A stretch of DNA of 9,869 bases from JBMNRY01 sp050944915 (GTDB lineage: Bacteria > Bacillota > Limnochordia > JAAZLZ01): positions 1 to 9,869 of the forward strand of contig JBMNRY010000073.1 of assembly GCA_050944915.1 (NCBI GenBank). The letters are read 5' to 3'. The notes beneath the pieces are model-generated. The model worked only from the letters and a program-made list of their open reading frames with translations. It searched no databases and was not told the DNA's origin. Made by a program: the position numbers and the translations under genes. Positions 1 through 6,918 of the stretch are shown here, in pieces. Each line of letters begins with the position of its first letter. Within the stretch, counting starts at the first letter, position 1.

Positions 1-1
1 T

Positions 2-943
2 CCCTTCAACATGACCATTGCCGGATTGCGCCTCAGCTATCTGGCCAACGGGGTATCTAAACTCCACGGGATGACGGCCCGGGCCATGTGGCGGGGCCAT
101 GATGGGACCTCACCCATCGTGGCCATCACCAATGGGGTGCACCAAGGTACTTGGCAGCACCCCCGGATTCGCCAAATCTATGAAACCCAAGGCAATTTAT
201 GGAAGCCCCACCTAGAGGCGAAAAAAGCCCTGGTGGCTTACATCAAAAAACATACGGGAACCCAACTGGATGCCGACAATTTGATCATCGGCTTTGCCCG
301 CCGGGCGGCCACCTACAAACGAAGTGGATTGATCTTTTACGAACCGCGGATCATCGAACCCTTATTGGCCGACAACACAGTACAGCTGGTCTTCTCCGGT
401 AAAGCCCATCCCCAAGATGAGACGGGGAAGGACACTATCCGCAACTTGATGGCCATGGTGGAGCGTTTCCCCAACAGCATCGTTTTCTTGGAAAACTACA
501 ACATGGAGATCGGCGCCCTGTTGACGGCCGGGTGTGATGTCTGGCTCAACAACCCCCAACGGCCGTTGGAAGCCTCGGGTACCTCAGGCATGAAAGCGGC
601 CCTCAATGGTGTACTCAATTTCAGCATCCTCGACGGTTGGTGGCCGGAGGGCTGTGTCCATGGGATCAACGGCTGGCAAATCGGCGGCGGCTACGAGGGA
701 CCCCAACAAGTCAAAGTTGATGCAGCCAATCTTTACGATGTGCTCCTCAACGAAGTGCTGCCGACCTATTATGAAAACCGACCCCGCTGGGTGGACATGA
801 TGCGAGCCAGCATCGACATGGCCGTCCAGAGGTTCACATCGGAACGGATGCTCACCGAATACTACAATTTGATGTATCTACCGCCGACAACCCTCAAGGA
901 CATCCGCCGCGCCTTAGAAGAAGCTGTCCCGACCCATGTTTAA
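2..943 (+). CDS. glgP: Alpha-glucan (glycogen/maltodextrin) phosphorylase, C-terminal part; 5' end outside window
   Basis: This is a GT35-family phosphorylase, which uses PLP to split alpha-1,4-glucans with phosphate into glucose 1-phosphate in the cytoplasm. The reading frame is open to the window edge, so only about the last 313 residues are present and the Met codon at 11 is internal. Visible family motifs, in order, are the ANGVSKLHG segment, ITNGVHQGTW, the GFARRAATYKR phosphate/sugar-binding segment, and EASGTSGMKAALNG. The last contains the PLP-binding lysine, encoded at 593-595. The short C-terminal part after it resembles the compact archaeal/Thermotoga-type phosphorylases rather than the E. 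coli GlgP/MalP type; this is a judgement from motif spacing. The gene ends 23 bp from the convergent SDR gene, with a hairpin terminator between the stop codons. The family call is secure, but the preferred glucan cannot be told. Confidence 0.93.
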   Translation, partial: PFNMTIAGLRLSYLANGVSKLHGMTARAMWRGHDGTSPIVAITNGVHQGTWQHPRIRQIYETQGNLWKPHLEAKKALVAYIKKHTGTQLDADNLIIGFARRAATYKRSGLIFYEPRIIEPLLADNTVQLVFSGKAHPQDETGKDTIRNLMAMVERFPNSIVFLENYNMEIGALLTAGCDVWLNNPQRPLEASGTSGMKAALNGVLNFSILDGWWPEGCVHGINGWQIGGGYEGPQQVKVDAANLYDVLLNEVLPTYYENRPRWVDMMRASIDMAVQRFTSERMLTEYYNLMYLPPTTLKDIRRALEEAVPTHV

Positions 944-944
944 G

Positions 945-968
945 GGGGGGTGTTGCCACCCCCCTTTT
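945..968 (+). terminator. Rho-independent terminator of the phosphorylase gene
   Basis: An 8-bp perfect stem (GGGGGGTG at 945-952 with CACCCCCC at 957-964) has a TTGC loop and is followed by TTTT at 965-968. It starts just after the phosphorylase stop codon, and its T-run overlaps the stop codon of the convergent SDR gene. On the minus strand the hairpin is followed only by a weak TTAAA, so it should work mainly on + transcripts. Confidence 0.8.
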
Positions 969-1815
969 AGACACCGCTGTAGGCCAAAAAGCCCCCATCG
1001 ACGGGGACGGTGATCCCCGTGACAAACCCTGAAGCCTCTTCGTCTAGTAACCAGAGGAGGGTTCCCAACAACTCCTCGGGCTGACCGAAGCGGCCCATAG
1101 GCGTATGGCTGAGGATTTTGCGGGCCCGTGCCGTTGGTGAACCATCTTCATTTTGTAACAGACGTTGATTCAAGCTGGTGAGGAAAAAGCCGGGGGCGAT
1201 GGCATTGACCCGGATGCCTACGGGAGCTAAATGGACGGCTAACCATTTAGTTAGATTATCGATGGCCGCTTTGCCAGCGCTATAGCCGGCGACCTTGGTC
1301 ATGGGCCGGGGTGAAGACATGGAGGAAATGTTGATGACGATGGCTCCTTTGGCGCGCAGCATGTGCCTGGTGAAAACTTGGGTGGGGATCCAGCTGCCCA
1401 CCAGATTTAATTCCAACGTATACTTAAAGGCCTCCACGGGGATATCGAAGTAAGACAAGACCTCGGGATCGAGGATATCCCCTTTCCGCAGGATTTCCTC
1501 GGTAGTGATGGCCTGGGGATGGTTACCACCGGCACCGTTGATCAAGATTTGGTAGGGGCCAAAAACTTCAGAAATTCTCTCTTCCGCTGCCAACACCTCT
1601 TCGACCTTGAGGACATCGCAAGGGACGGCCAAAGCACGGCCCCCGGCCCCTTCGATTTCATCGACGAGGGCTTGACTCTTTTCCACATTCCGACCCAAAA
1701 TGGCCACCTTAACCCCTTGGCGGGCCAATTCCCTGGCCATGGCGGCCCCTAGACCACCACTACCACCCGTGATCACCGCTGTCCGTCCCTCGAGCCTCGG
1801 ATTGATTTGTAACAT
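967..1815 (-). CDS. SDR-family oxidoreductase, D-mannonate oxidoreductase (fructuronate reductase)-like
   Basis: A classical short-chain dehydrogenase/reductase of 282 aa, probably cytoplasmic and NAD(P)-dependent. The cofactor motif TGGSGGLG is at residues 16-23, D66 lies in the PCD motif, and NGAG (93-96) stands in for the usual NNAG. N137, S165, Y178 and K182 form the catalytic tetrad (YSAGK). The GGNHP segment after NGAG, the insert before the catalytic region, RVNAIAPGFFLT, HTPMGRFGQPEEL and the C-terminal VDGGFLAYSGV match the SDR subfamily that includes Bacillus UxuB (YjmF), which interconverts D-fructuronate and D-mannonate. The start ATG has AGGGAGGA 6 nt upstream. The gene is divergent from the ThDP-enzyme gene across a 280-bp control region. 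SDR substrate specificity drifts easily and no other hexuronate gene is visible, so the exact substrate is uncertain. Confidence 0.85.
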   Translation of the reverse strand: MLQINPRLEGRTAVITGGSGGLGAAMARELARQGVKVAILGRNVEKSQALVDEIEGAGGRALAVPCDVLKVEEVLAAEERISEVFGPYQILINGAGGNHPQAITTEEILRKGDILDPEVLSYFDIPVEAFKYTLELNLVGSWIPTQVFTRHMLRAKGAIVINISSMSSPRPMTKVAGYSAGKAAIDNLTKWLAVHLAPVGIRVNAIAPGFFLTSLNQRLLQNEDGSPTARARKILSHTPMGRFGQPEELLGTLLWLLDEEASGFVTGITVPVDGGFLAYSGV

Positions 1816-1875
1816 GATGAGTCCTCCCTATGCTTGATTTTCCCTGACGATTTCAAAAGGCTATCGTCCTACTCT

Positions 1876-1891
1876 TTCGATTTTTATCGAA
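1876..1891. promoter_or_regulatory. Perfect palindrome TTCGAT-N4-ATCGAA, candidate operator of the SDR gene
   Basis: Six-base arms (1876-1881 and 1886-1891) are separated by TTTT. The site lies just downstream of the transcription start inferred from the candidate SDR promoter and upstream of the SDR RBS, which is where repressors often bind. A palindrome with a four-base gap suits a dimeric helix-turn-helix regulator. The regulator is not identifiable. Confidence 0.4.
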
Positions 1892-1904
1892 CCTCTCCCT
1901 TCTT

Positions 1905-1934
1905 TTTATCCTTTTCAGAACTAACGGGTGACAA
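1905..1934 (-). promoter_or_regulatory. Candidate promoter of the SDR gene
   Basis: On the minus strand, TTGTCA (1929-1934, 5/6 to the -35 consensus) is 18 nt from GATAAA (1905-1910, 4/6 to the -10 consensus). The predicted start near 1898 leaves a leader of about 80 nt. The -35 overlaps one GACAAGT repeat. It is supported only by match to consensus. Confidence 0.4.
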
Positions 1935-1957
1935 GTCCTGATGGACATCGGACAAGT
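1930..1957. repeat. Direct repeat GACAAGT, 21-bp period, in the divergent control region
   Basis: GACAAGT occurs at 1930-1936 and 1951-1957, exactly 21 bp apart (two helical turns), so both copies face the same side of the DNA. The stretch between them contains an imperfect inverted repeat, GTCC-T-GATG-GA-CATC-GGAC (1935-1953). The first copy overlaps the candidate -35 of the SDR gene. A binding site for a regulator serving both divergent genes is the simplest reading. Confidence 0.35.
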
Positions 1958-1967
1958 GCCTACCCGG

Positions 1968-2027
1968 CGGGAGGATTATTGCTCTTTATTCGGCCTGTTG
2001 CCATTTTTCTCAACCCTCGGGAGGATT
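1968..2027. repeat. Direct repeat CGGGAGGATT, 50 bp apart
   Basis: The ten-base sequence CGGGAGGATT is present at 1968-1977 and again at 2018-2027 in the region upstream of the ThDP-enzyme gene. The first copy could serve as an RBS for a TTG-started 32-codon frame (1979-2077) that ends 18 bp before the ThDP gene, but that peptide (LLFIRPVAIFLNPRED...) has no recognisable features. The repeats may instead be regulatory sites. Confidence 0.3.
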
Positions 2028-2058
2028 TCGACGGAACGATCGGTAATTATCCTATAAG
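2028..2058 (+). promoter_or_regulatory. Weak candidate promoter of the ThDP-enzyme gene
   Basis: TATAAG at 2053-2058 is a good -10 (5/6). The best -35 is only TCGACG at 2028-2033 (4/6), with a long 19-nt spacer. A start near 2065 would give a short leader of about 30 nt. The poor -35 suggests activator dependence, or that the true promoter lies elsewhere. Confidence 0.25.
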
Positions 2059-2095
2059 CAATAGCCCGGTTACATAAGGAAATAGGAGGGAGCCC

Positions 2096-3742
2096 ATGAA
2101 CGGTGCAACCTGGGTCGTTAGAGCCCTGCAGAAGATTGGTGTTCGGTATGTTTTTGCCCTCTGTGGTAATGGATTGCATTCCTTTTTAGCCAGCTGCCGT
2201 GATGAAGGTCTGACGGTCATCGATTGTCATAATGAACAGGCCGCTGCTTTTATGGCCGATGGATGGGGCCGCTTGACGGGGACGTTAGGTGTTGTCGCCG
2301 TCAGTAGTGGTCCTGGTTTTACCAACACCATCACCGGTACCGCCAATGCCTTTTGGGATGGTAGTCCCATGCTTTTCATCAGCGGTGCCAGCAGCGAATT
2401 GACCAAAGGTTTAGAGCATTTCCAGGAAATGGATCAAGAGCGAATGGTGGAACCCATTTGCAAGTATGCGGCCCGGGTGACCCACGGGGAACAGATCCCC
2501 CATCAATTCCAACGGGCGGTGGCCGCGGCGGTACAAGGGCGTCCCGGTCCTGTCCATTTGACCATTACCGATAATGCCTTCGCCGACGAGATCACCTCCG
2601 ATACCTATTTGGCTAAGCTGACTCCCGAAGCTGGACAGGTCAACCCCCAAGGTTGGGGAGATCCCCTGTCCATAGCGTCGGCGGTAGAACTAATCAAGGA
2701 AGCCAAGCGTCCCTTACTCATCGCCGGTAGCGGTTTGTTCTACAGCCATGGAGCTGATGCTTTAGCCCAATTTGCCCGGCGTACAGACATACCCGTCTTG
2801 ACGCCCATGTGGGATCGGGGCCCGGTGGAAGAGCCTCTGCGGCAGTACATCGGCATTACTGATCCGGAGGCCAACCCAGCCTATAGCTTCCTTGAACAAT
2901 GCGATTTATTAATCAATGTAGGCGCCCGCTTTGACTACCGCCTCAACTACCTGCAGGATTGTCCCCAGGATATGAAGATCATCCATATCCACCATGATGC
3001 GGCGGAATTAAATCGGGGTTATATCAGCGATGTAGCCATCCTCGGCAGTCCCGCGGTAGTCATCAAGCAGCTTGCCGCAGCCTTGTCGGAAGGGCCGATC
3101 CACAGCCAGTGGTTGGACGAAATCATCGCCTTCCGAGCCCAAGCTTTAGCCAAATGGTTCTCCATGAAGGATGATGACCGCATGCCCATGCGGACCGCCC
3201 GTCTGGTTTTGGAGCTGGCCCCCTTCTTGGAAGATGACAAGACGGTTTTCGTCATCGACGGAGGAAACATCGGTCGGTGGGCCCAAATGCTTCTCTTCAA
3301 TCGTTGTCGAGGCAAATGGATCACCTGTGGAACCAGCGGTGTCATCGGTCACGGGATTCCCGTAGCCATGGCGGCTAAACTAGCCTTCCCCGATCATAAG
3401 GTCTTACTTTTAACTGGAGATGGGTCCTTCGGTTTTACGCCTTTGGAACTTTGGAATGCCTACAAGAAGAAGTTACCTTTTACAGCAGTCATCGCGGCCG
3501 ATGGAGCCTGGGGTATCGTGGCCGATAAACAGCCGCCCCACGCCCGTTTCGCGACGGAATTCGGCCCTATCCCCTTTTACGCTTTAGCGGAAGCCTTGCA
3601 AGGGAAGGGGATTCTCATCGAAAAGCCTGAGGAGATCAAAAAGGCAGTGGCCGCCGGTTTAGCCGATGACCGGGTAACGGTCATTCAAGTGCCATGTGAA
3701 CAGGGTGGGATCGATATTATCACCCAAAACCTGTCTTCATAA
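2096..3742 (+). CDS. Thiamine-diphosphate-dependent enzyme (acetolactate synthase / oxalyl-CoA decarboxylase superfamily)
   Basis: A 548-aa ThDP enzyme with the usual three domains: N-terminal pyrimidine-binding (about 1-165), central Rossmann-like (about 193-325) and C-terminal diphosphate-binding (about 385-530). E47 in HNEQAAAFMADGWGRLTG is the conserved glutamate that activates the cofactor. The diphosphate/Mg motif begins with GDG at 441-443. The usual Asn-Asn about 27 residues later is Ala468-Asp469, so Asp replaces the metal-binding Asn. The segment EHFQEMDQERMVEPICKYAARV resembles 2-hydroxyacyl-CoA lyases, oxalyl-CoA decarboxylases and acetolactate synthases. Expected chemistry is decarboxylation or C-C ligation/cleavage of a 2-oxo or 2-hydroxyacyl compound, and the substrate is unknown. 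The start ATG has GGAGGG at 2085-2090. The gene precedes the Liv-type importer by 95 bp with no terminator, and is divergent from the SDR gene. Confidence 0.88.
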   Translation: MNGATWVVRALQKIGVRYVFALCGNGLHSFLASCRDEGLTVIDCHNEQAAAFMADGWGRLTGTLGVVAVSSGPGFTNTITGTANAFWDGSPMLFISGASSELTKGLEHFQEMDQERMVEPICKYAARVTHGEQIPHQFQRAVAAAVQGRPGPVHLTITDNAFADEITSDTYLAKLTPEAGQVNPQGWGDPLSIASAVELIKEAKRPLLIAGSGLFYSHGADALAQFARRTDIPVLTPMWDRGPVEEPLRQYIGITDPEANPAYSFLEQCDLLINVGARFDYRLNYLQDCPQDMKIIHIHHDAAELNRGYISDVAILGSPAVVIKQLAAALSEGPIHSQWLDEIIAFRAQALAKWFSMKDDDRMPMRTARLVLELAPFLEDDKTVFVIDGGNIGRWAQMLLFNRCRGKWITCGTSGVIGHGIPVAMAAKLAFPDHKVLLLTGDGSFGFTPLELWNAYKKKLPFTAVIAADGAWGIVADKQPPHARFATEFGPIPFYALAEALQGKGILIEKPEEIKKAVAAGLADDRVTVIQVPCEQGGIDIITQNLSS

Positions 3743-3837
3743 GATGGATATCTCAAAGGGAAGGAGGGGATAGGGACTAAAGGCAGCTGGTGTCAGGTTT
3801 TCCCTTCGAAACAATCCCATTTTAAGGAGGTCTTTCC

Positions 3838-4977
3838 ATGAAAGGTACGTTTAGAATTATCCTTTGCAGTTTACTATTGGTATTAGCCCTCACCGCTTTC
3901 GCCGCCGCCAACGATGTGATTCGTATCGGTGTTTTGGCCGCGACCACCGGGCCCAACGCCACCTATGGCCGGTCCCTAAACAGCGGTGCCCAGTTGGCCG
4001 TTGAAGAAATCAACGCCGCCGGTGGAGTAGCCGGATTCAAATTCGAGCTTTTCGCTGAGGACTCTCAGCACGAACCGGCCGCAGCCACCACTGCCGCCCA
4101 GCGGATGATCTATACCCGCAATGCCGACGTAATTTTAGGTGATGCTGCCAGCACCAACGTTTTTGCCATCGAACCCTTGGTACGCCGGGAAGGCATTATC
4201 AACATCGCCATGGGTAGCGCTACCCGACTGACCCAAACGGACAACCCCAACCCCTGGTTGGTACGGGTCCGGGAGTACGATTTGTTGACAGCCCGGGTCA
4301 TGGTCAACTACCTGGTTGACATCCTCGGGGTCGAAAAGATCGGTATCCTGCATATGACCGAACAGTTTGGCGTCGGCGGTAAGGATGACATCGTGGCCTG
4401 TTTGGCCGAACGGGGTATGAAACCGGTCGCCATCGAAGCCCACAACCCTGCAGACCGGGACCTCACCGGTCAGCTGCTCAACCTACGGCGGGCAGGTGCT
4501 GAAGCCATCGTCTCCTTCTCCGGTGTCACCGAAATGGCCCTCCTTTGCCGGCAAGCCAGCCAGTTAATACCTAACGCTAAGCTGGTCTTAAGTTCCGTCG
4601 GGGCCACCAAGGGCTTCCTCGATATCGCTGGGGAACATGCCAACGGTGCCCTATCGGTAGCCGCCTACTCCGAGCACAACGACGATCCTAGGGTCCAACA
4701 ATTCATCCGGGCCTTTGAAGATCGCTACGGTGAGCGGCCCTTCGACTTCTTCGTAGCTCTGTCCTACGATGCCGTCTATCTGTTGGCCGAAGCTGTAAAG
4801 ATCGCCGGCACCAACGATCGAGCCGCCATCCGGGAAGCATTCAACCAAATCGAAGGCTTCAAGGGTGCTAGTGGTCTCTCTTACACCATCACCCCCGATG
4901 GTCAAGCCCTCCATGAAATGTTCGTCGTCGAAATTCAGGATGGCAAGCCCATCGTACTGGAAAGAGTTCAAGGCTAG
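3838..4977 (+). CDS. livK: Branched-chain-amino-acid-type ABC transporter substrate-binding protein (LivK/LivJ family)
   Basis: A 379-aa type I periplasmic binding protein (Peripla_BP_6/LivJK fold), which captures the ligand outside the membrane and delivers it to the LivHM permease. The N-terminus has a positive stretch, a hydrophobic core (about 7-20) and an AAA-ND junction (A22-A24), a good signal peptidase I site. The mature protein starts with the family motif IRIGVLAATTGPNATYGRSLNSGAQLAVEEINAAGG. There is no lipobox cysteine; the only early Cys (C10, after IIL) lacks the small residue at -1. A strong RBS, AAGGAGG (3824-3830), sits 7 nt before the ATG. It follows the ThDP-enzyme gene by 95 bp and is followed by a stable stem-loop. 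The family covers amino acids, amides, urea and aromatic or short-chain carboxylates, so leucine/isoleucine/valine as ligand is only one possibility. Confidence 0.92.
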   Translation: MKGTFRIILCSLLLVLALTAFAAANDVIRIGVLAATTGPNATYGRSLNSGAQLAVEEINAAGGVAGFKFELFAEDSQHEPAAATTAAQRMIYTRNADVILGDAASTNVFAIEPLVRREGIINIAMGSATRLTQTDNPNPWLVRVREYDLLTARVMVNYLVDILGVEKIGILHMTEQFGVGGKDDIVACLAERGMKPVAIEAHNPADRDLTGQLLNLRRAGAEAIVSFSGVTEMALLCRQASQLIPNAKLVLSSVGATKGFLDIAGEHANGALSVAAYSEHNDDPRVQQFIRAFEDRYGERPFDFFVALSYDAVYLLAEAVKIAGTNDRAAIREAFNQIEGFKGASGLSYTITPDGQALHEMFVVEIQDGKPIVLERVQG

Positions 4978-4985
4978 ATTAACCC

Positions 4986-5013
4986 ATCAGGTGCCCCTAC
5001 GGGGGCACCTGAT
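4986..5013 (+). promoter_or_regulatory. Intercistronic stem-loop with UNCG-type tetraloop between livK and livH
   Basis: A perfect 12-bp stem (ATCAGGTGCCCC at 4986-4997 with GGGGCACCTGAT at 5002-5013) is closed by a C-G pair around TACG, a member of the very stable UNCG tetraloop family. No T-tract follows, so it is unlikely to be an efficient terminator. In ABC importer operons, hairpins just after the binding-protein gene commonly protect the upstream mRNA 3' end and so favour excess binding protein. That role is inferred here from position. Confidence 0.75.
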
Positions 5014-5036
5014 CTATGGAAGGTGGTTGCGAAGAT

Positions 5037-5912
5037 ATGTCCCTCGTCTTCCAACAGTTAATCAGCGGTGTGGCCATGGGCTGTATTTATGCCTTGGTCG
5101 CCCTGGGATACACTTTCATTTGGAACGCCGTCGGCATCGTTAATTTGGCCCAAGGAGATTTTGTCACCCTTGCGGCATTTATTTATGGTATTTCCCTCGT
5201 CAACCACTTGGGCTGGCCCTTCGTCTTGGCTTTATTAGGTGTGTTAGCCGCCATGGCCCTTTTTGGGGCCGGCGTGGAAAAGGTCGTCTATTATCCCCTG
5301 CGCACCGCCCACCCCCGGACGGTGATGTTAAGCACCCTAGCTTTGAGCATCCTCATGGCCAATCTAGTTTTGATCATCTGGGGCCCCTATCCCCTTTCGA
5401 CCACGGGACCCTTTGGCCATCGCCTCTTGGTCATGGGTAATGTCTCGATTCCTTACCAGAATATCTTCATCATCATCGTCGGTGTTCTACTCCTATTCCT
5501 ACAGAATTTCTTCTTCACCCGCACATCCATGGGAAAAGTCATGCGGGCTGTAGCCCAAAACCAAGAAGCAGCTACTTTGATGGGTATCGAAACGTCGAAA
5601 GTCATCGCCTTTACCTTCGCCTATAGCTCTGCCATCGCTGGGGTTGCCGGTGTGCTCATCGCCCCTGTGTTTATGATTTCCACCGACTTGGGTGCCGTGG
5701 GATTAAAGGGTTTCGCCTCTTCGGTCATCGGTGGTTTCGGCCAAGTCTTCGGGGCTGCCTTTGGCGGCATCTTCTTAGGTATCATGGAGGTTTTGGCCGC
5801 CAGTTACATTTCCTCCCTCTACAAAGATGCCATTGTTTTCTTAATCTTGATTCTCTTCTTGCTTCTACGTCCCCAAGGTTTCTTCGGGCGTAAGGGCAGC
5901 GAGAGTCTCTAG
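5037..5912 (+). CDS. livH: Branched-chain-amino-acid-type ABC transporter permease (LivH family)
   Basis: A 291-aa multi-spanning inner-membrane permease of the BPD_transp_2 family; with LivM it forms the translocation pore. The N-terminal signature LISGVAMGCIYALVALGYTFIW and the following NLAQGDF are typical of LivH. Near the C-terminus, SSVIGGFGQVFGAAFGGIFLGIMEVL is the cytoplasmic coupling loop that docks on the ATPases. I choose the ATG at 5037 rather than the in-frame ATG at 5016. The upstream one abuts the stem-loop with no RBS and would add MEGGCED, which family members lack, whereas AGGTGG at 5021-5026 serves the downstream one. The stop codon is 15 bp from livM. Confidence 0.92.
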   Translation: MSLVFQQLISGVAMGCIYALVALGYTFIWNAVGIVNLAQGDFVTLAAFIYGISLVNHLGWPFVLALLGVLAAMALFGAGVEKVVYYPLRTAHPRTVMLSTLALSILMANLVLIIWGPYPLSTTGPFGHRLLVMGNVSIPYQNIFIIIVGVLLLFLQNFFFTRTSMGKVMRAVAQNQEAATLMGIETSKVIAFTFAYSSAIAGVAGVLIAPVFMISTDLGAVGLKGFASSVIGGFGQVFGAAFGGIFLGIMEVLAASYISSLYKDAIVFLILILFLLLRPQGFFGRKGSESL

Positions 5913-5927
5913 TCGGAGGTATGACCC

Positions 5928-6902
5928 ATGCGCAACCAATTTGCCAAAAGGGTGTTAATCTTTAGTTTTCTCCTCTTGTTAATCCTGCCGTTGCTGTTCG
6001 GCGGCTCCTACCACCTCTTCGTCCTTTGTATGGCTCTAATCAACGTCATGGCCGTCTTAGGTTTGAATTTCATCTTCGGATTAGCCGGGCAACTCCATAT
6101 GGGGATGGCCGGTTTTATGGCTATCGCTGCCTATTCCATGGCCCTATCGACGACCAAAATCAATTTTACCTTTTGGATGGGCCTCCTGTTGGCCATCCTC
6201 CTCAGCGGTTGTGCCGGTCTCTTGTTAGGCATCCCCACCCTGAGGCTCAAACGCTACTATCTGGCTATCACCACCATCGGTTTCTCTGAAGTCGTCCGGT
6301 ATGTCCTCCAAAACTGGATGTCCTTCACCGGCGGCGTATGGGGTGTGGCAGGCATTCCCCGACCCAGCATCTTCGGATTTGTCTTTAACAATAATCTCCA
6401 ATTCTATTATCTACTACTGGCCGTAGCAGCTTTGCTCACCGTTGTGGCCCTGCTGGTGGAATCCTCAAAATTTGGGCGGGCCTTCAAGGCCGTCCACGAT
6501 GACGAGCTGGCTACAGAGACCATGGGCATCAACTCCACCCGGGTGAAAATCCTCGCCTTCCTCCTCTGTGCCGCCTATGCCGGTGTCGCCGGCAGCTTTT
6601 TTGCCAGTTTTCACGCCTACATAAGTCCAGAGATCTTCAAACAGACCTATTCCTTTACCTTCGTTTGTATGTTGGTCATCGGCGGTCTAGGCTCTATTCC
6701 CGGTAGTGTCTTGGGGGCTATCCTTCTCACCATCGGTATGGAAGCCTTACGGTTCCTAGGGGAATGGTACCTTGTGGTTTACGCCGCCTTGTTGATCGTC
6801 ACCATCGTCTATTCGCCCCAGGGTTTAATCGGTGTACTCCAATCGGCTTACGCCAGGTTCCAGCGACAATCGACCCAACAGACGCCCGTTGGCTCAAGAT
6901 AA
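5928..6902 (+). CDS. livM: Branched-chain-amino-acid-type ABC transporter permease (LivM family)
   Basis: A 324-aa inner-membrane permease, partner of LivH. A basic N-terminus is followed by several hydrophobic spans. Family signatures are LGLNFIFGLAGQLHMGMAGFMAIAAY (usually GQLSLG, here GQLHMG), the LRLKRYYLAITTIGFSEVVR region, and the ATPase-coupling loop VIGGLGSIPGSVLGAILLTIGMEALRF. Length is normal for bacterial LivM without the N-terminal extension seen in Proteobacteria. GGAGG (5915-5919) sits 8 nt before the start, and a competing ATG at 5921 is out of frame. The gene is followed by livG after 16 bp, so translation along the operon is close-packed. Confidence 0.92.
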   Translation: MRNQFAKRVLIFSFLLLLILPLLFGGSYHLFVLCMALINVMAVLGLNFIFGLAGQLHMGMAGFMAIAAYSMALSTTKINFTFWMGLLLAILLSGCAGLLLGIPTLRLKRYYLAITTIGFSEVVRYVLQNWMSFTGGVWGVAGIPRPSIFGFVFNNNLQFYYLLLAVAALLTVVALLVESSKFGRAFKAVHDDELATETMGINSTRVKILAFLLCAAYAGVAGSFFASFHAYISPEIFKQTYSFTFVCMLVIGGLGSIPGSVLGAILLTIGMEALRFLGEWYLVVYAALLIVTIVYSPQGLIGVLQSAYARFQRQSTQQTPVGSR

Positions 6903-6918
6903 GAAAGGGGGTTGACCA

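Noticed and set aside
3019..3345. Long antisense reading frame (108 codons) opposite the ThDP gene, and similar shadows over the liv genes and SDR
   Set aside because: These are mirror frames of well-supported genes, with no RBS or recognisable protein features.
3756..3806. Inverted repeat AAGGGAA (3756-3762) / TTCCCTT (3800-3806) between the ThDP gene and livK
   Set aside because: The arms are only 7 bp with a 37-nt loop and no T-tract. It could arise by chance in purine-rich DNA, and is not a credible terminator.
5016..5036. Upstream in-frame ATG for livH
   Set aside because: It abuts the stem-loop, has no RBS and adds seven residues not typical of the family.
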